A stretch of DNA of 64,000 bases, taken from assembly GCA_006386115.1 (NCBI GenBank), contig VFIW01000007.1, positions 592,693 to 656,692 on the forward strand, in the 5' to 3' direction. The translations under genes were made by a program, and so were the position numbers. Positions 24,312 to 35,479 of the stretch are shown here, one piece after another. Numbering within the stretch: the stretch's first letter is position 1; every line of letters starts with the position of its first letter. The notes under the pieces are model-generated. The model was not told the DNA's origin. It saw only the letters and a list, made by a program, of their open reading frames with translations, and ran no database searches. This DNA comes from Globisporangium splendens (lineage: Eukaryota > Oomycota > Peronosporomycetes > Pythiales > Pythiaceae).

Positions 24312-24442
24312 ACATCAGGCTGAGGCGGTGTCTGGCCCATCATACCTCTTTTTATTTCTTCAACACGATGGGGATCCCAACCAGAACATGCGGAATTTGT
24401 ACCGCCACCATCAGGAGGCTGTTCAGGAGGAGGCTCCGTCAT
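24312..24442 (-). pseudogene. A1 ORF1, N-terminal fragment
   Basis: The fragment starts MTEPPPEQPPDGGG at 24442 and matches the first ~45 residues of A4 ORF1. It is cut at the AHPEN codons by B2. The apparent longer frame that reads on into B2 is a chance fusion. Confidence 0.85.
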
Positions 24443-24565
24443 TGGTCGAAACTCCGAAAACAGCTGATTACTGAGGGATGTGACGCTGGCTCTTGATTGG
24501 TTCTTGCTTGAGTCTTGGGGCTTGGTATTGCGTAATCTGTGGGGTAGACCGCAAATTTCTCAATG

Positions 24566-24580
24566 GACAGCGTTGAGCTT
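24566..24580. repeat. Target-site duplication of A1, right copy
   Basis: GACAGCGTTGAGCTT, partner of 4545-4559. Confidence 0.9.
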
Positions 24581-25171
24581 ACTATCCCGATATCGGGAGG
24601 TAAAAGCTATAAGCGCGTCTACAACGATGTTGTCAAGATTGCAATCGACAAGTTCATACTGATCAGCTCAACAATCACTCAGTTGCTTCATGGGCATCGC
24701 CGTCGAGATGGCAAGGAGGATATTAAATTCTACATCGATCAAATGGAACTGTTGTTCCAGCGGGCTCACGTCGAGCTGATTCCAGGAGATTTGCCGTTCC
24801 ATCAAAAGTACAACACGTGGCTATTGGATGGGTACGTTCGAATGCTCCTCGAGACGACCGACATAAAACTCATCACGCAACTGCTAGACTTGGATGCGAT
24901 TCTTTATTCTCTCGAAGAAGCCGGCATGGAACAGGGAACTCACCTAACTGTTGATTTCGAATTGCCAAAGGGATTAAAGCCCAAGAATATCCAATCGATC
25001 GACCCCTCCGCAGAGATCGCAGTGCCGATGACAGATGATCTCAGCGCGTATCTGTATTCATTCAATACAAACCTAAAGCTGCTGTCAGTGCTAGTCGACA
25101 CCAACAACGATGTGCTCCTAGAGATCTATAAACACATTATTGAAGCAGCGTCCAAACGCCTTATGCAGTGA
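24566..25171 (+). pseudogene. Unrecognised virus-like gene, main part, 5' end displaced by A1
   Basis: The frame is open for about 202 codons (an ATG formed at the junction is at 24563) and ends in TGA at 25171. The first five codons after the junction repeat those at 4545-4559; the original start is probably the ATG at 4512, giving about 213 residues. The protein is acidic, apparently helical, with no signal peptide or membrane segment and no family I recognise. Another gene on the opposite strand ends 17 bp downstream (tail to tail). Body intact, start region removed by 20 kb of transposons. Confidence 0.65.
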
Positions 25172-25188
25172 ACTGGCGATCTGTTTTT

Positions 25189-25475
25189 TTAGATTCCATT
25201 TCTTCGCCTCCTTGGATTCATACTGAACACGCTGGACATCCAGTTGGGCACTCGTGGAGCAACCATGCCACGATCCCCTTCCACCTTAGAATTGTATTCG
25301 TTCACCATATCCCTTGGATCTAGCCCCGAAGGGTCGTATTCGTTCAGTACATTTCGTTGGTCTAGATTCGAAAGGCCGTATTCGTTCGGCATGGTATTCT
25401 GACTGGATGAAACTAACACTGGATGATTGATAGTTGGCCCTACGGAAGATTGCCCGGATCCAGTTATGACAAATT
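25189..25475 (-). pseudogene. 3' part of an unrecognised gene, cut by A2
   Basis: About 94 codons are open on the minus strand and end in TAA at 25189. The frame shows a degenerate repeat around the residues NEY (PNEYGL, LNEYDP, VNEYNS) spaced 15 residues apart, then a basic C-terminus rich in Arg. The 5' part is missing because element A2 starts at ~25476. It runs tail to tail with the 24566-25171 gene, 17 bp apart. Function unknown; coding status rests on the repeat pattern and the open frame, so confidence is modest. Confidence 0.45.
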
Positions 25476-27162
25476 TTATCTTTATCGTTATAAGGTGAGG
25501 TATATTTAGGTTCATCGTCATGACCTACAATATCCATTCTCCTAATCTTCATATGTTGTGTAATTTGCTCCACTGGATTAATTGCAGTCCTGGCCACAGA
25601 GATCCTGCTGTATGGACAGCTTTGTTGACTGCTGCATCTCGAGTATCTTTGCCAATTTGTGTCCTCGTTGCTGCAACTTGTTGCCGATAGAAAGATCTGG
25701 TCGTATTGTATCGTCCGTTGCCACCCCATAGTTGCACGATTCTTGTGAAACGTGGATGTGCATGGAACGACACCTTCTGCCCGTTCAAGTCTCTTGTTGC
25801 CATGATGTCACAGCCCATTGCGGAGTGAACTGTATGCGTAGCTTTGACTAGGGTCGTGTCGACGTGGGTCAGAGTTGCTTCGCTGGTGTGCAGATGCCAT
25901 TCGTGGTTATAATGACGTTGCCCGTTGTACAGCCGAAGCACATTTGCTTGCTGTGGTCGATACAGAAGCTGTGGGAAGTTGGATACCAACATAGCACATA
26001 ACCGCTCGAGCGCTCGAATAGACGGCCGGGAGAATCCGGAGATTCCACATGTTGGGATGAAGTTAAGCACTCCTGGTCTTATCCACTCCCATCGAAGTAT
26101 GTCACCCAGTTGTGCTGTTCCAACTGATAATGATGTGTGAGCAAGCTTGTAAGGGGAGCCGTTGGAATCAAGAAGCCACCCATCTGCAGTCGAGGTCATG
26201 TATGGCAGCCATTCTGCACAGAATGTCCCACGTAGCTTTCGTCCTTCAGCGATGATACCTGGAAGCCTGTCAGACATTTTAGAGCTGAGGTCGATCTGGA
26301 ACACATCGCCGTCCCATTGAGTCTGCACAATTGTCGACTTGAAGTGCTCGTAACACCAACGTACATTATCACGTTCTCTGGGCTCATAGGGTCGAGAATG
26401 GAGCGACGCACATAATGCTGCGCCAGTTGTCCACATGTTATCACGAAGCTGGAGTGGCCGCCTTGGAATTGCATCGAGCGGCGTGATGTACGTCGAAGAA
26501 GCCCTTGTGTTGTGCAGCAAGATTTCCCCGATGACCTGATCGATGTGAGAGGTAGTGATTGCCCATCTGGAGACTGCTGTGGCACTCATCGTCATCAGCT
26601 CAGTTCTGATGTTGGGTACTGACAAGCCTCCATTCATTTTTTTGAGCTCAGCTTGTTCTTCCTTCATCCACGGTTTCGCAGGCTTACCATTCCTTGAGCC
26701 CCAGACAAATTGTTTCACTAGGTCGTGTAGCTGATTGACAATAGCCGTAGAGGGCCAGGAGTGCCTGGCCACGTAAAGCACTTTGGGTATGATGACGGCA
26801 CTGGCAATTGCTGCGCGTTGGGCGACAGAGTGAGTTTTGAGACGCGCAAGTCGAAGTCTGACACGTAAGGCTTGGATGCACTTGGACCAGTTACTTGCAT
26901 TCGAAGGCGTTTGTCCGACTTGGATGCCGAGGTAGCGGCAATGTTCCTCACGTTGTAGCACATGAATGTCACTGACTGACTCTTCGGTGGAGCTATATTC
27001 CTTGTTCAGCGGTAATACTGCAGATTTGTGCCGATTGACTCGAAGCCCAGAAGCTGCTCCATATTTGTCCAGGATTGCAAACACGGCGTTAATATCCTTG
27101 GGATCGCTAAGATAGATGGTCGTGTCGTCTGCGTATCCTCCAATTCTGACCTCAGTTGCCCA
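25476..27162 (-). mobile_element. Element A, copy A2, internally deleted and 5' truncated
   Basis: The minus-strand 3' tail is at ~25476. The 3' UTR joins straight to ORF2 codons of the linker (…LHNI at 25549), so the RNase H region of ~1.3 kb is deleted. The copy ends near 27162 inside the RT (just before YADD), where it meets A3 head to head. Confidence 0.85.
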
Positions 27163-30100
27163 TACAGCAGGATCTCTGTGGCCAGGACTGCAATTAATCC
27201 AGTGGAGCGAATTACACAACATCCCAGGGATTACTGCTTGCTCCTTGATTTCGCTAAAGCCTATGACTCACTCGATCGCTGCTTTCTGGCACAAGCGCTC
27301 CAGCATCTTGGATTTCCATTGAAGTTCGTACGCTTAGTGAAGGTGTTACACTCTCAAACCACTTACAAGTTCATTGTCAACGGTTTCCTGTCGAGAAAGT
27401 ACAACGTAACATCCGGAATTCGTCAAGGATGTCCGCTGGCTCCTCTTCTCTTCATCTTGGCGTTAGAGGTTCTTTATCGGAAAATCGAAGCGAGTGACGA
27501 AATACACGGCGTTGAACTCCAGGCAGCAGGATGCGCAACTGAAGTCAGAATTGGAGGATACGCAGACGACACGACCATCTATCTTAGCGATCCCAAGGAT
27601 ATTAACGCCGTGTTTGCAATCCTGGACAAATATGGAGCAGCTTCTGGTCTTCGAGTCAATCGGCACAAATCTGCAGTATTACCGCTGAACAAGGAATATA
27701 GCTCCACCGAAGAGTCAGTCAGTGACATTCATGTGCTACAACGTGAGGAACATTGCCGCTACCTCGGCATCCAAGTCGGACAAACGCCTTCGAATGCAAG
27801 TAACTGGTCCAAGTGCATCCAAGCCTTACGTGTCAGACTTCGACTTGCGCGTCTCAAAACTCACTCTGTCGCCCAACGCGCAGCAATTGCCAGTGCCGTC
27901 ATCATACCCAAAGTGCTTTACGTGGCCAGGCACTCCTGGCCCTCTACGGCTATTGTCAATCAGCTACACGACCTAGTGAAACAATTTGTCTGGGGCTCAA
28001 GGAATGGCAAGCCTGCGAAACCGTGGATGAAGGAAGAACAAGCTGAACTCAAAAAAATGAATGGAGGCTTGTCAGTACCCAACATCAGAACTGAGCTGAT
28101 GACGATGAGTGCCACAGCAGTCTCCAAATGGGCAATCACTACCTCTCACATCGATCAGGTCATCGGGGAAATCTTGCTGCACAACACAAGGACTTCTTCG
28201 ACGTACATCACGCCGCTCGATGCAATTCCAAGGCGGCCACTCCAGCTTCGTGATAACATGTGGACAACTGGCGCAGCATTGTGCGCGTCGCTCCATTCTC
28301 GACCGTATGAGCACAGAGAACGTGACAATGTACGTTGGTGTTACGAGCACTTCAAGTCGACAATTGTGCAGACTCATTGGGACGGCGATGTGTTCCAGAT
28401 CGACCTCAGCTCTAAAATGTCTGACAGGCTTCCAGGTATCATCGCTGAAGGACGAAAGCTACGTGGGACATTCTGTGCAGAATGGCTGCCATACATGACC
28501 TCGACTGCAGATGGGTGGCTTCTTGATTCCAACGGCTCCCCTTACAAGCTTGCTCACACATCATTATCAGTTGGAACAGCACAACTGGGCGACATACTTC
28601 GATGGGAGTGGATAAGACCAGGAGTGCTTAACTTCATCCCAACATGTGGAATCTCCGGATTCTCCCGGCCGTCTATTCGAGCGCTCGAGCGGTTATGTGC
28701 TACGTTGGTATCCAACTTCCCACAGCTTCTGTATCGACCACAGCAAGCAAATGTGCTTCGGCTGTACAACGGGCAACGTCATTATAACCACGAATGGCAT
28801 CTGCACACCAGCGAAGCAACTCTGACCCACGTCGACACGACCCTAGTCAAAGCTACGCATACAGTTCACTCCGCAATGGACTGTGACATCATGGCAACAA
28901 GAGACTTGAACGGGCAGAAGGTGTCGTTCCATGCACATCCACGTTTCACAAGAATCGTGCAACTATGGGGTGGCAACGGACGATACAATACGACCAGATC
29001 TTTCTATCGGCAACAAGTTGCAGCAACGAGGACACAAATTGGCAAAGATACTCGAGATGCAGCAGTCAACAAAGCTGTCCATACAGCAGGATCTCTGTGG
29101 CCAGGACTGCAATTAATCCAGTGGAGCGAATTACACAACATCCCAGGGATTACAGTTTATACGGCTCAGACTCTTCTCCGGCTGAAAGCCAACCGACTCT
29201 CCATGTGGAACTACGAGAAAGCTGACCTATCCTGCTCGAATCCCGAATGTTCCCAAGTTGTCCAATCTTCTGTTCAACATCTATTCTGGGAGTGTCCGAA
29301 AGCCAAACTGGTGTGGAACTACTTTTATGCGCTATGGGCGAAGATCGGAATCACTCCTGGTCACGACCCCGCAATCTGGATCTTCAGTCTGGATCTACCA
29401 GATACTCCAAGGCATGCATGGACCACGATCAAGAGACACATTATCGGACACAAGTTCTCCAATGAACATCTCCAAGATCACCTCTATCCCGTCGCACACA
29501 TGCTGTGGCGATATATGAGCGCGTCGCTCATACAAGCCATTTGGTGTGCGCATCTGCGACGCATGGATTCGGATCCAATCGAATCGACTGCTGAGATGGC
29601 GATCATGATGACCAGATTAGAGGCAGGAATGCGAAACCTCACACGACTCGCTGAAGCGCAAGCTGGAGACTCTGACGGTCACACGGTTGCGGCAGTTCTC
29701 AAGGCATATGTCGACTGCTTTCTCAGCCAAACCGACGCCATCCCCTTGACTCCAAATGATACTCGCGGTGTTTACCTGTTGTTTTTCGATGGTGGATCAC
29801 GCGGCAATCCAGGACCAGGAGGGACTGGATCCATTATCGTGCGTGTCCATAAGGACTCGCACACAGCCAGTTTAATTTGGGCCGCCAGCATGGCCAATAG
29901 CAGGAAGGACACGACCAACAACTTTGCCGAGTACTGGGGTCTCATACACGGACTCCGAGAAGCCCAACGCAGTCACTTCGAACCGTTGTACGTGATTGGA
30001 GACAGTGCACTCATTATCTCCCAACAGCGAATGCATCGGTCCCCTCGACAGCACCGATTGGCACGTTTATACCAGACAAGTCGACGACTCGCGGATTGCA

Positions 30101-30506
30101 TCGACATCCGAGGATGGTACCATCACTACCGTGCCTTCAACAAGATGGCGGACTCAGCCGCCAACCTAGCCATGGACACCAGAACCTCAACGCAGGTTCA
30201 CTTCCCAACTCAAAGAGCTGCTTTCAACAATCTCACCCAGGATCTTGACAACGACGTCATGCATTGGCTTATGCGAAGTTCGGAAGACCCAAGGTCATTG
30301 GACAACACAAGGCAGCCTCACATAGGACCAAGAGAACATGCCATCCTGGTCAGAGATTATTTAACATTCAGAAGTGATCTATTGCAATCCGCGCTGTAGA
30401 CACATTTACACTCCTAGATGAAATTCGCAATGAAGATTAGTTAGGAGAATGGATATTGTAGGTCACGATGATGAACCTAAATATACCTCACCTTATAAAG
30501 ATAAAG
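27163..30506 (+). mobile_element. Element A, copy A3, 5' truncated, head to head with A2
   Basis: The first 75 bp (27163-27237) copy a later piece of ORF2 (29083-29156); the true element starts at ~27238 with [13 protein letters not shown] of the RT. The 3' end and tail finish near 30506. Such scrambled 5' ends are typical of template jumping in target-primed insertion. No clear duplication was found around the A2/A3 pair. Confidence 0.85.
27238..30399 (+). pseudogene. A3 ORF2: RT palm to RNase H, open frame
   Basis: The frame is open from the RT motif [10 protein letters not shown] through YADD (near 27559), the seven-A run before the MNGGL codons, the linker and RNase H to the stop at 30399. 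The part 5' of 27238 in the same open frame is antisense A2 DNA and not a real start. It serves as the best reference for the undamaged C-terminal two thirds of A ORF2. Confidence 0.85.
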
Positions 30507-30740
30507 ATGATGCCGCTCAAACGGCCGAGGTTATCGCTAGCTACTTGTATGCTGATGGGAGCGTTGAGCCCGACACCGCTGGTTACGACGATCTCGAGGA
30601 CAAGCATATTTAAGAGGAGTATGAGGACGACTACGAATACGACAGCGACGACGAGAGCTTTTGAAAGGCAGTCATCCAATATTGTATTTATGCATCTTGG
30701 CGTATTTTTTTGTAGAAATGAAGGCTTGGCCTGCAAATAT
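30507..30740 (+). pseudogene. 3' end of an unrecognised acidic protein gene, virus-like island
   Basis: The open frame from the A3 tail gives about 35 codons to a TAA at 30611-30613, then 16 more in-frame codons, almost all acidic or Tyr, to a TGA at 30662-30664. The acidic tail continuing past the first stop suggests the TAA is a later mutation. The 5' part is lost to A3. The remaining 76 bp up to 30740 is the leader of the ligase gene, whose body resumes at 40137 after element A4. Confidence 0.45.
30728..30740. repeat. Target-site duplication of A4, left copy
   Basis: GGCCTGCAAATAT here and at 40124-40136; flanking bases differ (T versus A before it). Confidence 0.9.
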
Positions 30741-30847
30741 CTTTATCTTTATAAGGTGAGGTATATTTAGGTTCATCTTCGTGACCTACAATATCCATTC
30801 TCCTACCTAATCTTCATTACGAATTTCATCTAGGAGTGTAAATGTGT

Positions 30848-33800
30848 CTATAGCGCGGATTGCACTAGATCACTTCTGAATGCTAAATAATCTTTGACCA
30901 GGATGGCATGTTCTCTTGGTCCTATGTGAGGCTGCCTTGTGTTGTCCAATGACCTTGGGTCTTCCGAACTTCGCATAAGCCAATGCATGACGTCGTTGTC
31001 AAGATCCTGGGTGAGATTGTTGAAAGCAGCTCTTTGAGTTGGGAAGTGAACCTGCGTTGAGGTTCTGGTGTCCATGGCTAGGTTGGCGGCTGAGTCCGCC
31101 ATCTTGTTGAAGGCACGGTAGTGATGGTACCATCCTCGGATGTCGATGCAATCCGCGAGTCGTCGACTTGTCTGGTATAAACGTGCCAATCGGTGCTGTC
31201 GAGGGGACCGATGCATTCGCTGTTGGGAGATAATGAGTGCACTGTCTCCAATCACGTACAACGGTTCGAAGTGACTGCGTTGGACTTCTCGGAGTCCATG
31301 TATGAGACCCCAGTACTCGGCAAAGTTGTTGGTCGTGTCCTTCCTGCTATACGCCATGCTCGCGACCCAAATTAAGCTGGCTGTGTGCGAGTCCTTATGG
31401 ACACGCACGATAATGGATCCAGTCCCTCCTGGTCCTGGATTGCCGCGTGATCCACCATCGAAAAACAACAGGTAAACGCCGCGAGTATCACTTGGAGTCA
31501 AGGGGATGGCGTCGGTTTGGCTGAGAAAGCAGTCGAGATATGCCTTGAGAACTGCTGCAACCGTGTGACCGTCCGAGTCTCCAGCTTGCGCTTCAGCGAG
31601 TCGTGTGAGGTTTCGCATTCCTGCCTCTAATCTGGTCATCATGATCGCCATCTCAGAGTCGATTCGATTGGATCCGAATTCATGCGTCGCAGATGCGCAC
31701 ACCAAATGGCATGTATGAGCGACGCGCTCATATATCGCCACAGCATGTGTGCGACGGGATAGAGATGACTTGGAGATGTTCATTGGAGCCTTGTGTCCGA
31801 TAATGTGTTTCTTGATCGTGGTCCATGCATGCCTTGGAGTATCTGGTAGATCCAGACTGAAGATCCAGATTGCGGGGTCGTGACCAGGAGTGATTCCGAT
31901 CTTCGCCCATAGCGCATAAAAGTAGTTCCACACCAGTTTGGCTTTCGGACACTCCCAGAATAGATGTTGAACAGAAGATTGGACAACTTGGGAGCATTCA
32001 GGATTCGAGCAGGATAGATCAGCTTTCTCATAGTTCCACATGGAGAGTCGGTTGGCTTTCAGCCGGAGAAGAGTCTGAGCCGTATAAACTGTAATCCCTG
32101 GGATGTTGTGTAATTCGCTCCATTGGATTAATTGCAGTCCTGGCCACAGAGATCCTGCTGTATGGACAGCTTTGTTGACTGCTGCATCTCGAGTATCTTT
32201 GCCAATTTGTGTCCTCGTTGCTGCAACTTGTTGCCGATAGAAAGATCTGGTCGTATTGTATCGTCCGTTGCCACCCCATAGTTGCACGATTCTTGTGAAG
32301 CGTGGATGTGCATGGAACGACACCTTCTGCCCGTTCAAGTCTCTTGTTGCCATGATGTCACAGTCCATTGCGGAGTGAACTGTATGCGTAGCTTTGACTA
32401 GGGTCGTGTCGACGTGGGTCAGAGTTGCTTCACTGGTGTGCAGATGCCATTCGTGGTTGTAATGACGTTGCCCGTTGTACAGCCGAAGCACATTTGTTTG
32501 CTGTGGTCGATACAGAAGCTGTGGGAAGTTGGATACCAACGTAGCACATAACCGCTCGAGCGCTCGAATAGACGGCCGGGAGAATCCGGAGATTCCACAT
32601 GTTGGGATGAAGTTAAGCACTCCTGGTCTTATCCACTCCCATCGAAGTATGTCACCCAGTTGTGCTGTTCCAACTGATAATGATGTGTGAGCAAGCTTGT
32701 AAGGGGAGCCGTTGGAATCAAGAAGCCACCCATCTGCAGTCGAGGTCATGTATGGCAGCCATTCTGCACAGAATGTCCCGCGTAGCTTTCGTCCTTCAGC
32801 GATGATACCTGGAAGCCTGTCAGACATTTTAGAGCTGAGGTCGATCTGGAACACATCGCCGTCCCATTGAGTCTGCACAATTGTCGACTTGAAGTGCTCG
32901 TAACACCAACGTACATTATCACGTTCTCTGGGCTCATAGGGTCGAGAATGGAGCGACGCACATAATGCTGCGCCAGTTGTCCACATGTTATCACGAAGCT
33001 GGGGTGACCGCCTTGGAATTGCATCGAGCGGCGTGATGTACGTCGAAGAAGCCCTTGTGTTGTGCAGCAAGATTTCCCCGATGACCTGATCGATGTGAGA
33101 GGTAGTGATTGCCCATTTGGAGACTGCTGTGGCACTCATCGTCATCAGCTCAGTTCTGATGTTGGGTACTGCCAAGCCTCCATTCATTTTTTTGAGTTCA
33201 GCTTGTTCTTCCTTCATCCACGGTTTCGCAGGCTTGCCATTCCTTGAGCCCCAGACAAATTGTTTCACTAGGTCGTGTAGCTGATTGACAATAGCCGTAG
33301 AGGGCCAGGAGTGCCTGGCCACGTAAAGCACTTTGGGTATGATGACGGCACTGGCAATTGCTGCGCGTTGGGCGACAGAGTGAGTTTTGAGACGCGCAAG
33401 TCGAAGTCTGACACGTAAGGCTTGGATGCACTTGGACCAGTTACTTGCATTCGAAGGCGTTTGTCCGACTTGGATGCCGAGGTAGCGGCAATGTTCCTCA
33501 CGTTGTAGCACATGAATGTCACTGACTGACTCTTCGGTGGGGCTATATTCCTTGTTCAGCGGTAATACTGCAGATTTGTGCCGATTGACTCGAAGCCCAG
33601 AAGCTGCTCCATATTTGTCCAGGATTGCAAACACGGTGTTAATATCCTTGGGATCGCTAAGATAAATGGTCGTGTCGTCTGCGTATCCTCCAAGTCTGAC
33701 TTCAGTTGCGCATCCTGCTGCCTGGAGTTCAACGCCGTGTATTTCGTCACTCGCTTCGATTTTCCGATAAAGAACCTCTAACGCCAAGATGAAGAGAAGA

Positions 33801-35479
33801 GGGGCCAGTGGACATCCTTGACGAATTCCGGATGTTACGTTGTACTTTCTCGACAGGAAACCGTTGACAATGAACTTGTAAGTGGTTTGAGAGTGTAACA
33901 CCTTCACTAAGCGTACGAACTTCAATGGGAACCCAAGATGCTGGAGCGCTTGTGCCAGAAAGCTGCGATCGAGTGAATCATAGGCTTTAGCAAAATCAAG
34001 GAGCAACGCGATCGCTCTGGACATGGCGGGGTCGCTCGTGGCCCGCTGTTGTGCAGCCAATAGCACATCGATCGTAGTCGGGATTGCTCGCCCTGGAACG
34101 AAACCAGCTTGCATGTGATGGATAAGCCAAGGGAGCACAGTTCGTAATCTGGTTGCAAATATCCGTGTGAATATTTTGTAATCAGAGTTGAGGAGTGCGA
34201 TTGGCCTGTAGTCCAGCGGCGATGCAGCAGAGACGGACTTTTTTATGCAGTGAATATGTGCTTCACTGAACGAACTTGGTAGAACGCATTCGGGTATCCA
34301 CAAGTTGAAAAGTCGCTCGAATAGACCGGTAATCTCGTCACAGTGGTCTCTGTACCAGTCGTTGCCGAGTTCGTCAGGACCGTGAGCTTTGCCTCTCTTG
34401 CATTTCTTCACAGCCTGTTTAATTTCACTCGAATCGATCGGTTTGAGCAGGAAGCCTAATCTGTCCGACGGAGGAATAGCTGTTCCTGGATCAAGGATTT
34501 GATCGATGTCAGTTTGCAGAGTGGGCGCCTGTTGCATGATTGATTTCCATCCTTCTCCCATGTCGTCAGCAAGTTCTCGTGAACGCATGGGTCCGTAAGT
34601 CGCTGTGCCACCGAGTGTGAAGATAGTGTTGTCAAGGAACTTGGTCGAGATGCGCTTGTAGAAGGATTTGCTCGTTTTTCGTTCATGATGCATGTGCTCC
34701 CGAAAAATGCGGTCCCGTTTCGAAGCCTGCCACTTCGATTTGCATTCTGCAATGGCACGACGGATACTCGTGGCGGTGGTAAGAAACTCTTGCGACAACT
34801 CCACGTTATGATCACCCACCGCTCCACCAGAGTGATCGAGCATCTGCGCTTCCGATTCTGAGAGGCGTCGTTGCAACCTCTGGATTTTCTTCTTGTATCC
34901 TTGATTCAATCTGGCGAAGTACGATTTTTTAGCTTCAAGGTACCCGATCCTGAGCGCGATCTTGGCTTCATCCCACCAATTTGCTGTGGCCAGAGCATAA
35001 TCACGAGGCGAAGAGTAACGTCCACGTAATTCATCAAGTTGATCATGAGCTTTTTCGAAGAAATCTTTTCCAATACTCGCCGAATGCGCCGCTGCATTCT
35101 TCGGAAGTGGATAGACAACTCGAGGTTTCTTGCTTTGGATCACCTTGTCAGGAGCAGCTACCCGGATCGTGACTCCATTGTGATCGGAGAACGGACCAGC
35201 TACGCTTTGGTAGACGCTGCGAACCCAGTCGAGATGGTCATTGCTGCAGTACCACCGGTCGAGCCTACTGCTGGCACTGTCACCTGAAGGCAGTGTATAG
35301 TAGTAGGTGTGATGCTGCCGATGGAATGCTTTGACGTCTCGTGTGTCCGTGGCGCGAAGAGCATCATCCTCGAGGGTGTCAACAAGATTCAATTTCTGGA
35401 GCAGTTTCTTCAATTCCCTGGAATCGTGCACTTTGTTGTGGTGTTGTGAGACCTGTCTGCCATCTGGTTGAGAGTGCAA
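30848..35479 (-). CDS. A4 ORF2, end of endonuclease, reverse transcriptase, RNase H
   Basis: The 1543-codon frame holds the last endonuclease motif SDHNGV, the RT ([40 protein letters not shown]), a linker with a CX4C-type cysteine cluster, and RNase H (FFDGGSRGNPGPGG). The Met at 35479 is not a true start: the frame should join the endonuclease frame 35410-36351, from which it differs by one lost base near 35440-35465. Seven A's keep RT and RNase H fused here. It would nick DNA, copy the RNA and degrade the template. Confidence 0.92.
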   Translation of the reverse strand: MHSQPDGRQVSQHHNKVHDSRELKKLLQKLNLVDTLEDDALRATDTRDVKAFHRQHHTYYYTLPSGDSASSRLDRWYCSNDHLDWVRSVYQSVAGPFSDHNGVTIRVAAPDKVIQSKKPRVVYPLPKNAAAHSASIGKDFFEKAHDQLDELRGRYSSPRDYALATANWWDEAKIALRIGYLEAKKSYFARLNQGYKKKIQRLQRRLSESEAQMLDHSGGAVGDHNVELSQEFLTTATSIRRAIAECKSKWQASKRDRIFREHMHHERKTSKSFYKRISTKFLDNTIFTLGGTATYGPMRSRELADDMGEGWKSIMQQAPTLQTDIDQILDPGTAIPPSDRLGFLLKPIDSSEIKQAVKKCKRGKAHGPDELGNDWYRDHCDEITGLFERLFNLWIPECVLPSSFSEAHIHCIKKSVSAASPLDYRPIALLNSDYKIFTRIFATRLRTVLPWLIHHMQAGFVPGRAIPTTIDVLLAAQQRATSDPAMSRAIALLLDFAKAYDSLDRSFLAQALQHLGFPLKFVRLVKVLHSQTTYKFIVNGFLSRKYNVTSGIRQGCPLAPLLFILALEVLYRKIEASDEIHGVELQAAGCATEVRLGGYADDTTIYLSDPKDINTVFAILDKYGAASGLRVNRHKSAVLPLNKEYSPTEESVSDIHVLQREEHCRYLGIQVGQTPSNASNWSKCIQALRVRLRLARLKTHSVAQRAAIASAVIIPKVLYVARHSWPSTAIVNQLHDLVKQFVWGSRNGKPAKPWMKEEQAELKKMNGGLAVPNIRTELMTMSATAVSKWAITTSHIDQVIGEILLHNTRASSTYITPLDAIPRRSPQLRDNMWTTGAALCASLHSRPYEPRERDNVRWCYEHFKSTIVQTQWDGDVFQIDLSSKMSDRLPGIIAEGRKLRGTFCAEWLPYMTSTADGWLLDSNGSPYKLAHTSLSVGTAQLGDILRWEWIRPGVLNFIPTCGISGFSRPSIRALERLCATLVSNFPQLLYRPQQTNVLRLYNGQRHYNHEWHLHTSEATLTHVDTTLVKATHTVHSAMDCDIMATRDLNGQKVSFHAHPRFTRIVQLWGGNGRYNTTRSFYRQQVAATRTQIGKDTRDAAVNKAVHTAGSLWPGLQLIQWSELHNIPGITVYTAQTLLRLKANRLSMWNYEKADLSCSNPECSQVVQSSVQHLFWECPKAKLVWNYFYALWAKIGITPGHDPAIWIFSLDLPDTPRHAWTTIKKHIIGHKAPMNISKSSLSRRTHAVAIYERVAHTCHLVCASATHEFGSNRIDSEMAIMMTRLEAGMRNLTRLAEAQAGDSDGHTVAAVLKAYLDCFLSQTDAIPLTPSDTRGVYLLFFDGGSRGNPGPGGTGSIIVRVHKDSHTASLIWVASMAYSRKDTTNNFAEYWGLIHGLREVQRSHFEPLYVIGDSALIISQQRMHRSPRQHRLARLYQTSRRLADCIDIRGWYHHYRAFNKMADSAANLAMDTRTSTQVHFPTQRAAFNNLTQDLDNDVMHWLMRSSEDPRSLDNTRQPHIGPREHAILVKDYLAFRSDLVQSAL

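Larger units (their letters stand above)
4560..24565 (-). mobile_element. Non-LTR retrotransposon A, copy A1, full-length ends with nested B2-C-B1
   Basis: The minus-strand 3' tail (TATAAAGATA) is at 4560 and the 5' end (ATTGAGAAATTTGCGG) at 24565, with a 15 bp target duplication outside. Element DNA itself covers 4560-13671 and 24312-24565; the middle (13687-24296) is B1, C and B2 inserted into ORF1. The removed length is about 9.4 kb, the same as A4. ORF2 and ORF1 carry stops and frameshifts, so the copy is dead. It landed inside a virus-like gene. Confidence 0.93.

Noticed and set aside
24182..24442. 86-codon frame joining A ORF1 to B2
   Set aside because: It is a chance fusion across the X junction.
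27028..27237. Start of the 1123-codon frame at 27028
   Set aside because: The first 70 codons are antisense A2 and a shuffled 75 bp block; real RT sequence begins at 27238.
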